From an uncultured Clostridia bacterium (GTDB lineage: Bacteria; Bacillota; Clostridia; Oscillospirales; Acutalibacteraceae): a stretch of DNA of 6,199 bases. The notes below the pieces were generated by a model. That model saw only the letters and a list, made by a program, of their open reading frames with translations. It searched no databases and had not been told where the DNA came from. Of this stretch, positions 4,815-6,199 are shown piece after piece. The position numbers were made by a program, and so were the translations under genes. How positions within the stretch are numbered: position 1 is the first letter of the stretch; every line of letters starts with the position of its first letter. The stretch lies in contig CAMJYF010000123.1 in assembly GCA_946409885.1 (NCBI GenBank), positions 1 through 6,199 on the forward strand, in the 5' to 3' direction.

Positions 4815-6140
4815 ATGCTGAAAAAATGGCTCTGCGTGATGCTGGCGGTGTTGACAGCCGCCGTTTGCGCGCCCTTCGCTTCCGCTTCCGAGGCCACTGT
4901 CTCGGAATCCGTCCCCGTCCCTCAAATCACCTCCTCCGACGAGGCGGTCACGGAGACGGACCGGCTGATCACGCTGGCCTATACCGCCCGCGCGGCGGAG
5001 GTGGAGGCGGTCCGCAAGGCTTATCTGGGGGAGCTGCTTGCCGCCCACACCCAGGAGGAGATCGCCGCTTCCGACGCGGCCTGGATCCTGCACGAAACCG
5101 TACTGTTCTGCGAGGTCTCGCCGGACGGGCGCAGCTGGTACCCGCTCAGAACGCTGGCGGCGGAGGACGGAACGCTGACCCTGTCGCTGTTTGAGGATAT
5201 CCTGCCCGCGTTGGCGGCGGGCGGCGCGGAGCTGCACCAGAAGATCTACGGTTTTGAATACCGGCTGCGGTTTCTGGTCGCCTCCGACGACTATTCCCCC
5301 CGGGAAAACAACCGGGTGTTCGCCGCCGGGCGCCCTTGCGAAGCGGTGGCGTTCTCCTGTCCGGAATTCACCTTCGTGGACTGCGTCATTCCCGCAGACG
5401 CGCAGATGGAGCGCAGCTTTCCGGCCTTTATGTATTACCCCAACAAAGAGGAGCTTCGGCTGCCCTATCCCACCCGCGACGGCTATTTCTTCGCGGGCTG
5501 GCTGAAGTGGAACGGCGGCTATACCGAAACGGTGCCCGCCAACTCCCGCTACTACCGCGTCACGGCCCAGTGGGATCCCCGCACCTACGCGGTCAACTAC
5601 GTGCTTTCCACCAATCCCGATCCCCGCTTCAGCTACAGCTTCGGCAGGGCCAACAACAGCGCCAACCCCACCGCGCACACGGTAGGGGAGAGCGCCGCGC
5701 TGTACAAGCTGAAATCCCCGGTGGGCGGCTTTGCCTTCGACGGCTGGTACCTGACCGCCGATTTCTCCGGCGAGCGGCTGGAATACATTCCGGCGGACGC
5801 GGTGGGGGACCTGATCCTGTACGCCAAATGGGCGCTGTTTGAAGAGGTGGAAGCCCGTGAAAAGGAGGAGCGGGAGGTCTACGCCCGCTCGCTGCACTAC
5901 GGCGACCTGGATAACGACGGCGAGGTGACCGCCGGCGACGCCCGTCTGGCGCTGCGGCTTTCCGTGGGGCTGGAAAACGATATGCCGCTGGAGATGGTCA
6001 AACGGGCGGATATCTTCGATTCCGGCATCATCACCCCCGATAACGCCCGGTCCCTCCTGCGCGTCGCCGTGGGGCTGGATTCCCTCTACGATATCCTGAA
6101 AACCAGCGGGATCATCAGGGGGAACGAGCTGGATGCGTGA
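4815..6140 (+). CDS. Secreted protein with two Flg_new (InlB B-repeat-like) modules and a dockerin-like C-terminus, 441 aa
   Basis: Residues 1-24 form a Sec signal peptide with an ASA cleavage site. Residues 25-195 are a region I do not recognise; it has an early helical part (about 44-90) and reads like a surface-protein domain (EVSPDGRSWYPL, FEYRLRFLVASDDY). Two Flg_new/Listeria-Bacteroides-type modules follow: about 200-253 with YPTRDGYFFAGW and ending VTAQW, and about 259-339 with GGFAFDGWYLT and ending LYAKW. A charged helix (340-358) leads to a dockerin-like tail (362-425). Its first calcium loop, DLDNDGEVTAGD (364-375), has every ligand; its second, DIFDSGIITPDN (399-410), has lost ligands at positions 3, 5 and 12. 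The repeated ARLALRLSVGLE and ARSLLRVAVGLD confirm the duplicated architecture. AAAGGAG (4799-4805) is 9 nt before the chosen ATG. A role in surface attachment or complex formation is inferred; no cohesin gene is in view. Confidence 0.92.
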   Translation: MLKKWLCVMLAVLTAAVCAPFASASEATVSESVPVPQITSSDEAVTETDRLITLAYTARAAEVEAVRKAYLGELLAAHTQEEIAASDAAWILHETVLFCEVSPDGRSWYPLRTLAAEDGTLTLSLFEDILPALAAGGAELHQKIYGFEYRLRFLVASDDYSPRENNRVFAAGRPCEAVAFSCPEFTFVDCVIPADAQMERSFPAFMYYPNKEELRLPYPTRDGYFFAGWLKWNGGYTETVPANSRYYRVTAQWDPRTYAVNYVLSTNPDPRFSYSFGRANNSANPTAHTVGESAALYKLKSPVGGFAFDGWYLTADFSGERLEYIPADAVGDLILYAKWALFEEVEAREKEEREVYARSLHYGDLDNDGEVTAGDARLALRLSVGLENDMPLEMVKRADIFDSGIITPDNARSLLRVAVGLDSLYDILKTSGIIRGNELDA

Positions 6141-6153
6141 GAGAGGGATTTGG

Positions 6154-6168
6154 CGAGCCGTTGGCTCG
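6154..6168 (+). other. Small hairpin downstream of the dockerin-like gene
   Basis: CGAGCC (6154-6159) and GGCTCG (6163-6168) form a perfect 6-bp stem with a 3-nt loop, 14 nt after the stop codon. No T run follows, so it is not a standard intrinsic terminator, though it could stabilise the 3' end of the message. It directly abuts the heptamer repeat. Confidence 0.5.
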
Positions 6169-6199
6169 AGTCGCAAGTCGCAAGTCGTGAGTCGTAAGA
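6169..6199. repeat. Heptanucleotide tandem repeat, consensus AGTCGYR, truncated by the window edge
   Basis: Four consecutive 7-bp units (AGTCGCA, AGTCGCA, AGTCGTG, AGTCGTA) occupy 6169-6196, followed by the beginning of another unit or flank (AGA). The array is non-coding in this window. It starts right after the small hairpin, and its full length is unknown because the window ends. Confidence 0.8.

Noticed and set aside
4713..6176. A 487-codon open frame on the minus strand opposite the Flg_new/dockerin-like gene
   Set aside because: It has no recognisable domain, signal or ribosome binding site, and the plus-strand gene opposite has a promoter, a signal peptide and three recognisable domains. 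Such long antisense frames are common in GC-rich coding DNA.

Overview
The window looks like a moderately GC-rich (roughly 60% by eye) chromosomal segment from a Gram-positive anaerobe of the Clostridia, most like a gut Oscillospiraceae-type Firmicute. This is an inference from several signs: AGGAGG-type ribosome binding sites, consensus TTGACA/TATAAT promoters with 17-bp spacing, lipoproteins with Ala/Pro/Glu- or Ala/Thr-rich linkers, a secreted protein with Flg_new (InlB B-repeat-like) modules and a dockerin-like tail, a VanY-type cell-wall protein and a GH42 beta-galactosidase. No rRNA, tRNA, CRISPR array, transposase or phage gene was seen.

Layout. On the minus strand, from right to left: a lipoprotein (4688 to 3831); a second, clearly related lipoprotein (3691 to 2750) closed by a strong intrinsic terminator; a perfect-consensus promoter; a membrane-anchored VanY/M15-like protein (2546 to 1734); a sirtuin whose start overlaps the VanY-like stop (1737 to 1015); an intergenic repeat of three GC-rich hairpins and two near-identical spacers (834-990); and the first 270 codons of a GH42 beta-galactosidase (810 to 1, running off the left edge). 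On the plus strand there is one gene, a secreted Flg_new/dockerin-like protein (4815 to 6140), divergent from the first lipoprotein. A small hairpin and a run of AGTCGYR heptamers close the window.

How the genes relate. The VanY-like gene and the sirtuin form a translationally coupled pair under one promoter; the GH42 gene could be read through from them, but the hairpin repeat lies between. The two lipoproteins and the plus-strand protein are all exported, so most of the window encodes cell-surface functions.

The most notable points are: the VanY-like protein keeps the family fold signatures but has lost every recognisable zinc-binding and catalytic residue, so it is probably a pseudoenzyme; it is coupled to an apparently intact NAD-dependent deacylase; and two paralogous lipoproteins of a family I cannot name both end in the residues DFQY. 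I see no convincing defence system or other large new machinery.
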